Assembly: GCA_029891385.1 (NCBI GenBank)
Contig: CM057230.1
Span: 34,675,402-34,739,401, forward strand
Source of the DNA: Erythroxylum novogranatense
Lineage: Eukaryota; Streptophyta; Magnoliopsida; Malpighiales; Erythroxylaceae
DNA length: 64,000 bases
Direction of reading: 5' to 3'
Shown: in pieces, positions 12,373 to 23,098 of the stretch
How the letters are laid out: every line of letters begins with the position of its first letter
Numbering within the stretch: the first letter of the stretch is position 1
Made by a program: the position numbers and the translations under genes
Notes under the pieces: generated by a model
Database searches by the model: none
The model's input: only the letters and a program-made list of their open reading frames with translations
Told to the model about the DNA's origin: nothing

Positions 12373-13760
12373 TTAAACTTCTTCAAGTTCAATTTTGCTC
12401 CCACTGTCTTTTTGTAAAAGAAACTCTTTCTCTAAAAAGACAACATGCTTTGAAACAAACACCTTTTGTTCCTCAGCAAGGTAGAATTGATATCCCATTG
12501 TTTCTTTAGGATATCCTACAAACAAACACTTGTCAGACTTTGCATCAAGTTTATCTGACTGTATTCGCTTCACATAAGTAGGACAACCCCAAACTTTCAA
12601 ATGAGTAAGATAGGGTCTTTTGTTAGTCCACATCTCATATGGAGTAACATCAATGTCTTTGATGGAACTCGTTTAGCAAGTAAACAAGTGTCTCGAAAGT
12701 GCATACCCCAAAAGGATTTTGGTAACTTTGCAAAGCCCATCATTGATCGTACCATGTCTAACAAGGTTCGATTTCTCCTCTCGCCACACCATTATGTTGT
12801 GGTGTGTAAGGTGGAGTCCATTGAGATAAAATCCCATTATCTACGAGATAATCTAAAAGCTGTTGGTCTAAGTATTCCCCACCACGATCGGATCAGAATG
12901 TCTTGATACTTTTCCCAAGTTAGTTTTCTACTTCATTTCGAATTGTTTGAACTTTTCAAATGCTTGATTTGTATCTCATCGAACTGGTACCCATATCGAG
13001 AATAATCATCGATAAAGGTAATGAAGTAAAGACGACCACTTCTAGCATGGATGGACATCGGACCACATACATCTGAGTGTATTAGGTCTAATACTCCAGT
13101 CGCTCATTCACCCTTTCCCTTAAAGGGTAACTTAGTCATCTTGCCTAATAAACAAGATTCACATGTGTCATATGATTCATAATCAAATGACCCTAAACTT
13201 CCACTCTTATGGAGCTTAGCTATGCGTCTCTCTTTTATATGGCCAAGGCGATAATGCCATAAGTAGGTTGATTTTAAATTATCTCGTTTATGTCTTTTCG
13301 TGTCATTGACATTCATAATTAGATGTGACATATCTAATATGTAAATTCCATTGCATAATGTACCAGTACCATAAAGCATTCCATTCAAACTAATAGAACA
13401 ACCATTATTACTAAAAGTCAAATGAAAACCAGCTCTATTTAAACAAAAAACAGGCAATATGTTCTTTATTAAAACAGGTACAAAATAACATTCATCCAGT
13501 TTAATTACAAGCTCACTGGGGAGTGACAAAAAATATGTGTCTACGGCTAATGCAGCAACTCTTGCTCCATTTCCTACACGTAGGTCTAGTTCTCCTTCAC
13601 GAGTACATCCATCGTCCCTCGAGGCCCCGTGATATCATTACATATGTGTGAGCACAACGGTATCTAATACCCATATGTTATGGTCGAAGCGAGATAACCT
13701 CAATGACAAACATACGAAGGAGCCGAGGCATCGATGCCTTCTTACGCTTCAATTCTTCCA
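12373..13760 (-). pseudogene. pol: Element B pol: protease remnant, GAG-pre-integrase and integrase
   Basis: The integrase joins the cDNA to the chromosome. On the minus strand WVLDT at about 13690 marks the protease active site, but a shift destroys the Gly that should follow. 13529-13104 is the intact 141-codon GAG-pre-integrase stretch with LWHYRLGHI and CESCLLGKMTKLPF, the zinc-binding His/Cys pairs. The catalytic core at about 13090-12640 is spread over several frames: HSDVCGP (first Asp), FIDDYSRYG, and LRSDRGGEY (second Asp). The C-terminal part 12633-12373 (WGCPTYVKR, FVGYPKET) is open. The gene is broken by frameshifts. Confidence 0.9.
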
Positions 13761-13775
13761 GATAGACTTTACGGT

Positions 13776-14549
13776 TTAGCTTCGCCCAAGGCAGCCTTGC
13801 CACAATGGAAGCAAGTTCCTTAGTGCGTGCGCTTTGGTTTTCTTTTTGGCTGCACTTCCTTTTGGTTTCTTATACTTTTTCTTCTTTAGATTCTTTTTCT
13901 TTGAACCAGAAGAAGAAGAGGCCACCATAAGCACTTGCTTGCTATCCTTCTTGATAGCTTGCTCTGCTATCTTGAGCATATTGATCAACTCAGGGATTGT
14001 CGTGGATATTTGGTTCATCCGATAGTTTAACACAAACTGTGAATAACTATCAGACAATCCAACTAGAATTAAGTCAACACTTAATTCATAATCCATAACA
14101 AAACATAAAACAGCCAACCTCTCAATATACCCATTCATCTTCAGTGCATACTACACTGCAGATGAACCTGGAGTCATCATAGTAATGAAGAGTAGCCTCG
14201 AGGTCTCGAAACTTTCAGATCAAGCTTGCTCATCAAAAAGCTCCCTAAGATGAAACACTATGGTATTAGCATCCATAGACTCATGCTGCTTCTGCAACTC
14301 TGGTGACATCAAGGCGAGCATAATACAGGTAGTCATGTCACTGTCTTTGAGATGCTTACGATATGCTTTCTGATCCTCATCAGAAGCATCAACAGCAGGT
14401 AGATCAGGAAGTGGAACATCGAGGACATAACTTAACTCCTCAGATCTGAGAACAATTATCAGATTTCTCAGCCAATTGAGAAAGTTGGGTCCAGTTAATT
14501 TATTAGAGTCCATAAGTGAGCGCAAATTCACACTAGAAGTCATCTTCAA
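13776..14549 (-). pseudogene. gag: Element B gag (copia type)
   Basis: Gag forms the particle that packages the element's RNA. It starts at Met 14549 (MKMTSSVNLRSLMDSNKL, then TGPNF.NW.RNL), the usual copia gag N-terminus, and stays open to 14220. The frame then changes, and 14138-13776 continues with MNGYIERLAVL, LSVDLILVGL and a lysine-rich stretch (KKKNLKKKKYKKPKG). A CFHCGK zinc-knuckle start is readable near 13810 in another frame, but the second half of the knuckle is lost. Lineage within Ty1/copia is not assigned. Confidence 0.88.
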
Positions 14550-14710
14550 TCAACCTAAAGAGAAAGAGAGAAAGAATGTTAGAATAGAATTACATGCATG
14601 ATCATAAGGACTTGCATGACATACATATGGCTCCCACTAGTTTCAAAGAATCCATAACCCTCATTACGAATTCAAGAAACATTATGACAAAATGTCCTAG
14701 TGGGTCGATA

Positions 14711-14890
14711 TCCGACATTACTAAAATGACCTTGGGTTTACCCAACAAGCCACCTTAGGTCAATCGGTAGGTATCAGTCATACCAATTGCATCATAGATA
14801 GTCGACATTATTAAAATGACCTTGGGTTTACCCAACAAGCCACCTTAGATCAATCGGCAGGTATCGGTCATACCAGTTACATCACAGGTG
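14711..14890. repeat. 90-bp tandem duplication in B's leader
   Basis: Two copies starting cgacattactaaaatgacc (14713) and cgacattattaaaatgacc (14803), exactly 90 bp apart and nearly identical. Element D has a single copy of this segment near 24780-24870. Confidence 0.85.
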
Positions 14891-15321
14891 CAATTATCGA
14901 CTAGTGCTATCAACTCGTGATGTATGCACACACATTGGGTTATCAACTCTTGATGTGCGTACATCTAATGTACGCTACCCAATTTCGCCTCTGTCTACGT
15001 TAACCTTGAGTTTATTCAACAAATCAATGCTTCTAGTGAAAACCGACCCATTAATCCGAAAATCTTATTTCCATGATTCGAACATATCCGTATAGAGTGA
15101 GCTTGGGTTTACCTAACAACCCGAACTCTATAAGAACTCTGGTTCTCCCCATATTAATGGAAGGCGTTAGTTTTCATATTTTGTGTGAGGGATTTGAAAC
15201 TCTGGTCTCATCCAAGCTGTAGGATTATAGTCACCACGACTATATGGAATGATTTAGGGCATTTCATCAATCACATTGAGTTTATACCTATAATCATCCA
15301 TCATCCCACCTAAGCATGTTG

Positions 15322-15520
15322 TAAGTCGACTTATGCTACTGTGCACGTACAAGTCGACTTATACCATTGTGCAAGTCGACTTATGCTACTGTGTACGTAC
15401 AAGTCGACTTATACCATTGTGCAAGTCGACTTATGTGCACGAACAAGTCGACTTATGCATGTGTAAGTCGACTTACCTGAGAATACAAGTCGACTTATGC
15501 ATATGTAGGTTGACTTATAT
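15322..15520. repeat. Array of AAGTCGACTT palindromes in B's leader
   Basis: Eight perfect copies of the 10-bp palindrome AAGTCGACTT start at 15323, 15351, 15373, 15401, 15423, 15445, 15465 and 15487, with one degenerate copy near 15507. Spacings are 28, 22, 28, 22, 22, 20 and 22 bp, with spacers such as tgctactgtgcacgtac and ataccattgtgc. Element D keeps a decayed form at 24209-24345. Confidence 0.9.
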
Positions 15521-16628
15521 ATGTGGAATTGCTTTCTAATCGACTAATTTCTCAATCCGTGCAGTTCCAATTCACAATACCAAGTGTAATATACTTTATT
15601 TTGATGTACCAATGAAACACTTTCATTGTATCATGCTTACCATGTATAATCATACTATACATGAAAAACTTGAAATTGATGAATACACTATTATTCACTT
15701 AGATTTCCAAATAATTTTGTGGATATCAAACTATCACCCTAAGTATCTCTAGGTAGTCTACACTTTATCAAGACTACTTCGGCACTGGTAACAAAATTGG
15801 TGACGGCCAAAACAATCGAGACAAGGAAATATACTAACGAGACGCTAATGAGATACATTTGACATCCAAAAATTTTTGGAAACCCAATTTCAAGAAAATC
15901 ATTTTGGAAAGCATACAACATCAATGTAACATATTTTTAATCACATTAAAAATGATCCAAGGCATTGGAATTGAGAAATACACAATCAGTCATTCCAAAC
16001 AAGACAGCTCCAGCAACTTTCTCAAAACTGTCAAGCTCTGTCTTTTGCTTGAAAAACTCATTGAAACAATTTCAATAAATTCTGAGAAAATTACAGAGGT
16101 TATAACATGTTTAAAAAATGCTCCATGAATGTTTTCAGGATTTATTTCCAAAAACAACTCATCCAAACTCAGAAACAAAGCCAATATAGAATCTGTGTTC
16201 CTCAACACAGTTATTCCCAGTAGCACACAATAAATTCTCAAATAAATAGTAAATCACCTCAAAAACATTTTTCCATCCTCATAGACATTCATAAACATCT
16301 TAGAGACATGTCGGTAAAAGAAAATCCGAAAAAACAAATTCTACAATTTATTATTGAATTTATAAGCATGCATATTCAAGGAATGTGCATAAACACAGCA
16401 ACCAGAACATTAGGGAATAAATTAGCAAAACCATATCAAATCACATTGATAAATTCTGGTCTTCCACAGACATATTCAACAACATCTTATGAGAACATCT
16501 GGGCAAGAAAATTTTGAAAAATATATTTCTATACTGATTTCGAAATTAACACAGTCAACATGCATCATCGTCACAACCAATAGGCAGCTCCAACCTTGTT
16601 ATGATTTCTTCGTTATATACGACACAAG

Positions 16629-16642
16629 TGGCTCTGATACCA
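16629..16642 (-). promoter_or_regulatory. Primer-binding site of element B
   Basis: The minus strand reads TGGTATCAGAGCCA, complementary to the 3' end of plant initiator tRNA-Met, one base inside the 5' LTR. This is where minus-strand cDNA synthesis would be primed. Confidence 0.93.
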
Positions 16643-17100
16643 TTGTAGGAAAATCCCGGTGTGTACATCACATGTACACGGTGCGGAAAAAAAAAATTTT
16701 GTTTCGGGACCTTCCCGAAAGTCAGGATCCATGTGTCTATATAACAATGTCAAACTATAACAACCAAAAGAGACCGTCTCTAACGGTATCCACGCAAAGA
16801 TCGGAGAACCTAACCGGGACAAACCCTTTGATCCGGGAATAGCTAGAACAAGGGAGAGAGTGCTAGCTCTTACCTTGTTCTTGGAGAGCTAAGGAGAAAC
16901 GATGAAGAGAAGCTTGGAGAGGATGAAGGAGAGCTTGATCGATGATGAAGAAGAGAGGAAAGCCTTTTTTCCTTCAAACCTTTCTTGCTTCTTCCAAAAC
17001 CAACGATCATCACTCTTCTATCTTTCATTTTTGTCTTCTAGCCATTAAATGCAATTAATGACAAAGCATACAAGAGAAGCTTCTCCTCCTTTCCACGTTG

Positions 17101-17142
<42 letters not shown>

Positions 17143-17227
17143 GTAATTAATTAATAAGATATATATATATATATATTAATTACTTAATTAATTAATAAGA
17201 TATATATATATAAGTAATTAATTAATA

Positions 17228-17267
<40 letters not shown>
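17101..17267. repeat. Expanded TA microsatellite with taattaat interruptions
   Basis: Runs of ta, broken by three copies of a taattaattaataaga-like block, about 170 bp. It sits at the same LTR position as the shorter arrays in the related LTRs. Confidence 0.9.
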
Positions 17268-17269
<2 letters not shown>

Positions 17270-18076
17270 AAGTGGTCTAGTCACACTGGGGTCGGTCCTA
17301 CCGAGTCCCGGTATGGAAAAAATACCGAAGACCTGTTTCAGCAATATCGATGTCGCGATCTCATCGGGACATGTCTCGATCTCATCGGGATCCATTTAAT
17401 CCTATTGCTCTCCATTTATTGGATCTATATCCAAAACTATTTTACGAATTCTCCGAGTCACTCTTATGCGTGTGACCCATTAGGTTTCCGGTTATGTTGG
17501 TCACTTAGATTAACACTTAATCTGAGCAAGTCATGAGCTGTATCTAGCAACACGTCATGACCCCCAATTGACCGGAAAGTAATTGGTTTGACGAATGAAC
17601 CTATATTTATCATGAACCATATCACGAACCTTTCCATAGACAATTACTGTGCAATTCGTCCTTTCACCATGCTATACCCCACTTGGTTATGAGTATGGGC
17701 AAAGTGTCAACTCTTACTAGACTGACTACGTCAAATCTAGTCCAAGTGATATTAGTTCTTGTCCTGGGACTCATTACTTTATATGTCACTGAAGACACTC
17801 TTCATGACATATGAACTCCGACCAGAGATTTCCAAATAATGACCCTGACAAGAGGTCATGGGTATCATCTTCTGCTATCACAGAAGTGGTGAATCCTTTA
17901 TTGGCTAATCAATTACCTTCGAATACCTCAAGCTGTACCCAAGCACCACCCTATGAGCGACCTGTGTAAGGCAACAAGGAATGGAGTCAAAGCACATAAT
18001 CAGTATCCAAGATATCCTTGAGTACCTCAAGTCTAAGGATACTTGCACCATTGCTATGATGGGATTATCACTGACA

Positions 18077-18081
18077 TTAGA
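18077..18081. repeat. Left TSD of element C (ttaga)
   Basis: ttaga before TGTTAGACCCC, repeated at 36706-36710 after CCCAACA. The uninterrupted site acattagaatagg is present in B's other LTR at about 10204. Confidence 0.95.
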
Positions 18082-20274
18082 TGTTAGACCCCGAATTTTT
18101 TTATAAGATCTTATTCAGTATGAATTGTGATTTTTGCCTTAGTTTGATTAAATTGAGAGAATTATGGATAATTAAGGTCTAAATATGGTTTAAATGAGCA
18201 TTTGAGGATTTAGATTGTGTAAAGGCTTTTTGAGAGGTTAACTTAAGTTGTTTTGGGCTTAGGCTTATTAGGGAAGGTCCATTCCCTTAGGGTTTAAAGA
18301 AGAGAATGAGAAAGGAAAAGAGAAAGGAAAATAGAAGAAGAAGAGGAGAAGCACGCCGGCGGGGAGAGGAAGAGAGGAAGAAGAGAGGATTTTGATTTCT
18401 GAGGTTTTCCGACGATTCGAAGCATTTTCCGGTAAGTTTAGTGCCTTCCTAACTTGGTTTGATTAGATTTAAACTTAAGGAATGTTGAATCCGTGAGAAT
18501 CGAAGGTTTTAGGGTTTTTGGGTGAAAATGTAGAGATTTCCTTATATTGATGTGTTTGTGTTAGATTTGAAGCTTAGAATGGGTTAGAAATGTTGTAGAG
18601 GGCTAGATCTATAGTTTGGTTGTGTTGCATTTGAGTTTAGAAGAGGATTTAAGATGAGATATGCAGAAATTGGAGTTCGGAAATTCGGTTCTTCGACGCA
18701 GACGTCGCGACGCATGATGAACACGCCGCGACATGCGAGGAAGGAAGCTACGTCATGACGAGTAAAATATTTATTCGCCATGACGAGAGAATCGGCCTTC
18801 GTCGCGATGTGCAAACTGTGTTCGCCATGACGCGAGTAGGGTGCATGTGCCACAAGACACTTTGGTCGCCATGACGAGCGGGTTGTTTTCAGCATGGCCG
18901 CCACTGGCGAGCCCCCCTTTTTCAAAATGAGATTTTTGGTATTTTGGGCATATCTTTTGGTGTAGATGTCCAATCGAGGTGATTTTGAGCCGCAGAACTA
19001 GAGATCAGGGCTACAAGTTATGCGAAGAAGGAACTTTAGAAATTGTTTCGAAGGGTTCAGAATTTTAGGAGGAGGTCGAATGGAGATTTTTAATGCTTTA
19101 TTTTGACTCTTCAAGCTTTCATTATTTTATGTGGATATTGATTGGATGGAAACTTGGTTGTTTTAGGAAACCAAGGTGACCCGATTTCATCGCAAGAGGA
19201 AGGACATTCGTGAATTGGATTCTCAAGCGATCTTAAGTGGGTAATATATTTATAGTTATTGTGTGATTAGGCAATTTCTTGCCTATGTATGAATATATGT
19301 TATATGTTATGTATGATTAAATGTGATGAATTGAATGACTTTGATTATCACATATTTGGAAAGAAGCATGAAAATTGATAGCATTACATAGATTTTGAGC
19401 ATGTTATGCCTAGACTTGATCATGGCATTTTGACTAAATGCAAGATATGAAAGAATATCATATGATGAAATGATTATGAGCATGATTATGTGCTTTTGTT
19501 TGGCGAGAGTGGAACCATTTCGTTAAATCACGTGCACGTAGACAAGAGCCTTCCCGGCTGCCGCTTGTGGCATATGAGTCTCGAATGGACTCATTTCGTT
19601 CGTGGTTAAACTTCGATTTCTCCTACATTTCTATGGAACCCTCGAGCCATTGTGATGTACATTGCATATGTGAATTGATCATTGTGAAGCATACTGTGTG
19701 ACATAATTATGGATTGAATTAATTGTATTGATTGCATAAATTGTTTGAGTAGTATATGAATATTTGAATTAAAGTATGTATATATATAATATATATACAT
19801 TCATATGCTGGGATTTGTGCTAGTTGCGAATGGCTATAATTATATTAGCCACTGAGCTATGTAGCTCAACCCATTATCTTTCCCTCCTCAGGTGCAGATC
19901 AGGTCGATCGTTGACTTTGCGCGGCATCGGAAACTTTAGACAAATTAGGAGCTTTGTATTAAGTTAGTATTTTGTTGGCCCTCCGAGCATGTTAACATTG
20001 AGCATACTCATGTATTTTTGGATTTAGATTTCATTTTGTATTTTGTTATAATTGAGGATACTTGTTGACTTTTCTTAATTTGCAATAGTATGAAATCCCT
20101 ATGGTCATAGGGTCTTTAATGTATGGTTGTGTATGTTCTGGCAATGTATGTATGTATTAATTGATCGATTGTGCCGAAATGTTGGGATTGGGTTTGCGGT
20201 TTGGGGCGCTCGACGCGGGCGCGACCCGAGGGGCCGCCCTCGGGATTTGGATGTATCGGGATCCGGGCCCAACA
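18082..20274 (+). repeat. 5' LTR of element C
   Basis: 2193 bp, TGTTAGACCCCG to GGGCCCAACA. It carries a purine-rich stretch near 18300-18390, a splice-donor-like ccggtaagt at 18429, GC palindromes (CGTCGCGACG 18703-18712, CGTCATGACG 18751-18760) and a GAGCT...AGCTC hairpin near 19855. It differs from the 3' LTR largely by small indels. Confidence 0.95.
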
Positions 20275-20278
20275 TGTT

Positions 20279-20290
20279 TGGTATCAGAGC
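20279..20290 (+). promoter_or_regulatory. Primer-binding site of element C
   Basis: TGGTATCAGAGC, complementary to initiator tRNA-Met, four bases after the 5' LTR end. Confidence 0.95.
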
Positions 20291-20438
20291 GCCTAGGTTT
20301 AGGTGTCCTTGGCTTAGAATGCATAATAGGATTGTGTGATATATGATTACTTGTTGCATTGTTACGTGACATGCATATCATGCATACATGTAGATTGTCA
20401 TATAGCTAATTCTTAGTGTTTCCATTTGAAGGAGTACG

Positions 20439-21273
20439 ATGCCACCTCGTAGAAGGATACGAGGAGCTATGCAAGGGTCTGCTGCACCTGACTCTCCTAC
20501 TAGGGAGGAGAGGACCGATGAGTCTGTAGCCCCAATGCATGTTGAGGCTTCTATGGGGCTAGAGAGTGAGCCCATGCATTCGCCGACTCAGGAATCGCCG
20601 ATTCCGCCAGGGCAAGTGCCCCAGTTTGATCCGAAGATGTTTGTGCCTTTACTCAGCGCTTGTTCAAAGCATGGGCCGATGCCACGACCTTCCGCTCCGC
20701 CCCGATTAAGAGGGAAAACAATTGACAAGTGAGAAAGTATGGAGCGATGGACTTCTTTGGGACAAAGAAGGTCGAGACATGGTCATGGAGGATGAACGGG
20801 TGATGGATCGATGGATTGGGAGGAGGACGAGAGAGTTGTATATGCTGCCGCCATTGTTACAGGAGATGTTCAGATGGTGGGAGACCGTCTTAAGGCAATG
20901 ATGAGGCCGAGAGGGTTGGCATGGCGAGATTTTGTGGTCTGCGTTCAAGAAGAAATATCTGTCGAGGTTTATGTCCAAGAGAAGCAGAGGGAGTTTTGAG
21001 TCTCACTCGAGAGGATATGACGATTGTTGAGTATGAGTCTTGGGTTCACGCAATGTGTCCAGATGCTTCAGATTTGATGTTGAGCGAGGTTGCCAGATGT
21101 CGTCGATTTAAATCGGGACTACATTTGGCCATCAGAGAGAAGGTGATTGTGCAGAATTTCAGTAACTTTCAGCAATTAGTTGAGGCAGCTCTTCGGGTGG
21201 AAAACATAGAGAATATCAAGAGTGCTGTGAATAAGAAGAGAAAGGGCAGAGAGCAGTTTCGGAGAGGAGGTAG
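20439..21273 (+). pseudogene. gag: Element C gag, N-terminal part (interrupted by element D)
   Basis: Gag of a chromovirus. The Met at 20439 opens MPPRRRIRG, a usual start for plant Tekay-like gag, and is the first good start after the PBS. The frame stops at 20732. The retrotransposon-gag domain continues in other frames at 20811-20999 (LAWRDFV) and 20921-21273 (LSLTREDMTIVEYE, CRRFKSGLH, QNFSNFQQLVEAALRVE). The reading runs into element D at 21274 and resumes at 30710. Frameshifts make it non-functional even without element D. Confidence 0.9.
21269..21273. repeat. Left TSD of element D (ggtag)
   Basis: ggtag before TGTTAGAGTAG, repeated at 30705-30709 after TTTTCCTACA. Joining the flanks gives continuous gag sequence. 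Confidence 0.95.
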
Positions 21274-23083
21274 TGTTAGAGTAGTGCCCTAAAGGCAATC
21301 CCCTTTAGCGCATTTTGTTCATAGTCATGTACAGACTTTATGAATACATAAAGCAAGGCATATTTCATTTATTTGATGTTCATTTTATTATGAATTGATT
21401 GTGATCTTTAATCAAATTTGTGAAGTCCATGATATATGACATAGCATGAAGGAAATTATGATGCGATCATACCACCGAGATTCCTATCATGTGCAATTAT
21501 GTCAAGATTCAAATTATCCCTAGTCATAGGATTAATGAGACCGACATCGTTAATCCAGATAGACTAGCACATGTCAAACTCCTCGATTGGATCAAGCAAA
21601 GGATCTCATAAACCGTAAATATTGAGATATTTAGATTTGACACGTGGATGCTTACTAATGGTAGTAAGTACATTGATGACTCGCCATGAGATTATCACAT
21701 GGATGTCCTATACAAATGTCGGTGATAATCTCATCATAGAATGGTGCAAGTATCCTTAGACTTGAGGTACTTAAGGATATCTTGGGTACTAATTGCACTT
21801 TGACTCCATTCCTTGTTGCCTTTCGAGGTCGCTCATAGGGTGGTGATTGGGTGCACTTGAGGTATTCAAGGTAATTGAGTAGCCAATATAGGATTCACCA
21901 CTACGTGATAGCGAAGAGATACCCATGGCCTCTTATCGGGATCATTACTGGAAGTCTCTAGCGTCGAACACACATGTGTCATGAAGAGGGTCTTCATGGA
22001 CATATCAAGTAATGAGTCCTAGGCGAGAACCGATTACACTGGACTAGATTTGATCCGATCACCTAGTAAGAGTTGACACATTGCCCATACTCAAACCAAG
22101 TGGGGTATAGCATGGTGAAAGGACTAATTGCACAAGAATTGTCTATGGAAGGGTTCGTGATATGGTTTCATTAGTCAAACCAATTACTTTCCGGTCAATT
22201 GGGGTCATGATGTGTTCTAGATACCGCCATGACTTGCTCAGATTAAGTGTTAATCTAAGTGGCCAACATAACCGGAACCTAATGGGTCACACGATAAGAG
22301 TGGCTCTAAATCAGAAATAGTTTTGGATAGTGATCCAATATCGGAGAGCAATAGGATTAAATGGATCCCGATGAGATTGGGATATGTCCCGATGTGATCG
22401 CGACATCGACATTGAAAAGGGTCTCCGCGATTTTTTCGCGCATGGGGTTCTAAGCAGTTTAGTAGGACCGAACCCCAGTGTGATGGACCACTTCAGCATT
22501 ATATATATATATATATATTATTAATTAATTAAATAATTAATATATATATATATATAAGCATATACGTGGGAGGTAAGAAGAAGCTTTAGAAACTTCTTTG
22601 ATTTTGCTTAGTCATTAGTTACATTTAATGACTAAATGACAAAATAGAAAAGGTGAAGAGGCATGATCGTGGATGATGAGTTAAGAGGTTTAAAAGACAA
22701 GTTTTAAACCTAATTCACAGAGTTTGATCGGGGTTTTGTGAAAGACAAAAGTGTTAAAGGAAAAGAAAAGTTCTCCTCCTTTGCTCACCATCGATCATCT
22801 TCTCTTATTCACCAAGCTTCTTCTCTTCAATCATCGTTGATTCAAGCTCTCCAAGGCTAAGGTAAGATCTAGCAGTCTTTTCTTAGTCTAGCTATTCCGG
22901 TCAAAGGGTTTGTCCGGTTAGGTTTTCCGACCTCTGCGTGGATCAGATTAGAGGCGGTCTCCTTTGGTCGTTATGGTTTGATTGTTTGTACATACACTTG
23001 GATCCTGGCTTTGGGAACTTCCGGAACAAAAAGTTTTGTTTTCCGACTGTGTCCATGTGATGGACACCCTGGATTTTCCTACA
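21274..23083 (+). repeat. 5' LTR of element D
   Basis: 1810 bp, TGTTAGAGTAGTGCC to GGATTTTCCTACA. A TA microsatellite with taattaat lies at 22499-22555. Related to B's LTRs in reverse complement. Confidence 0.95.
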
Positions 23084-23084
23084 G

Positions 23085-23098
23085 TGGTATCGAGACGC
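23085..23098 (+). promoter_or_regulatory. Primer-binding site of element D, altered
   Basis: TGGTATCGAGACGC next to the LTR end, against TGGTATCAGAGCCA in B. The first seven bases are kept; the following CAGAGCC has become CGAGACG. Confidence 0.85.

Larger units (their letters stand above)
14550..16628 (-). other. Long untranslated leader of element B between PBS and gag
   Basis: About 2.1 kb without coding evidence. It contains a 90-bp tandem duplication (14711-14890), degenerate copies of the motif ccttgggtttacccaacaag (also near 15005 and 15105), and the AAGTCGACTT palindrome array (15322-15520). The leader of element D is the diverged counterpart in the other orientation. Confidence 0.8.
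16644..18081 (-). repeat. 5' LTR of element B, first part (split by element C)
   Basis: Colinear with the left part of 8895-10640 up to ctgacattaga. The remainder is at 36711-37142. The combined length is about 1.87 kb; the excess over the other LTR is mostly the expanded TA microsatellite at 17101-17267. Confidence 0.95.

Noticed and set aside
20105..20381. Overlapping ORFs on both strands at the end of C's 5' LTR
   Set aside because: A GC-rich LTR end opens several frames at once; they cross the PBS and match nothing.
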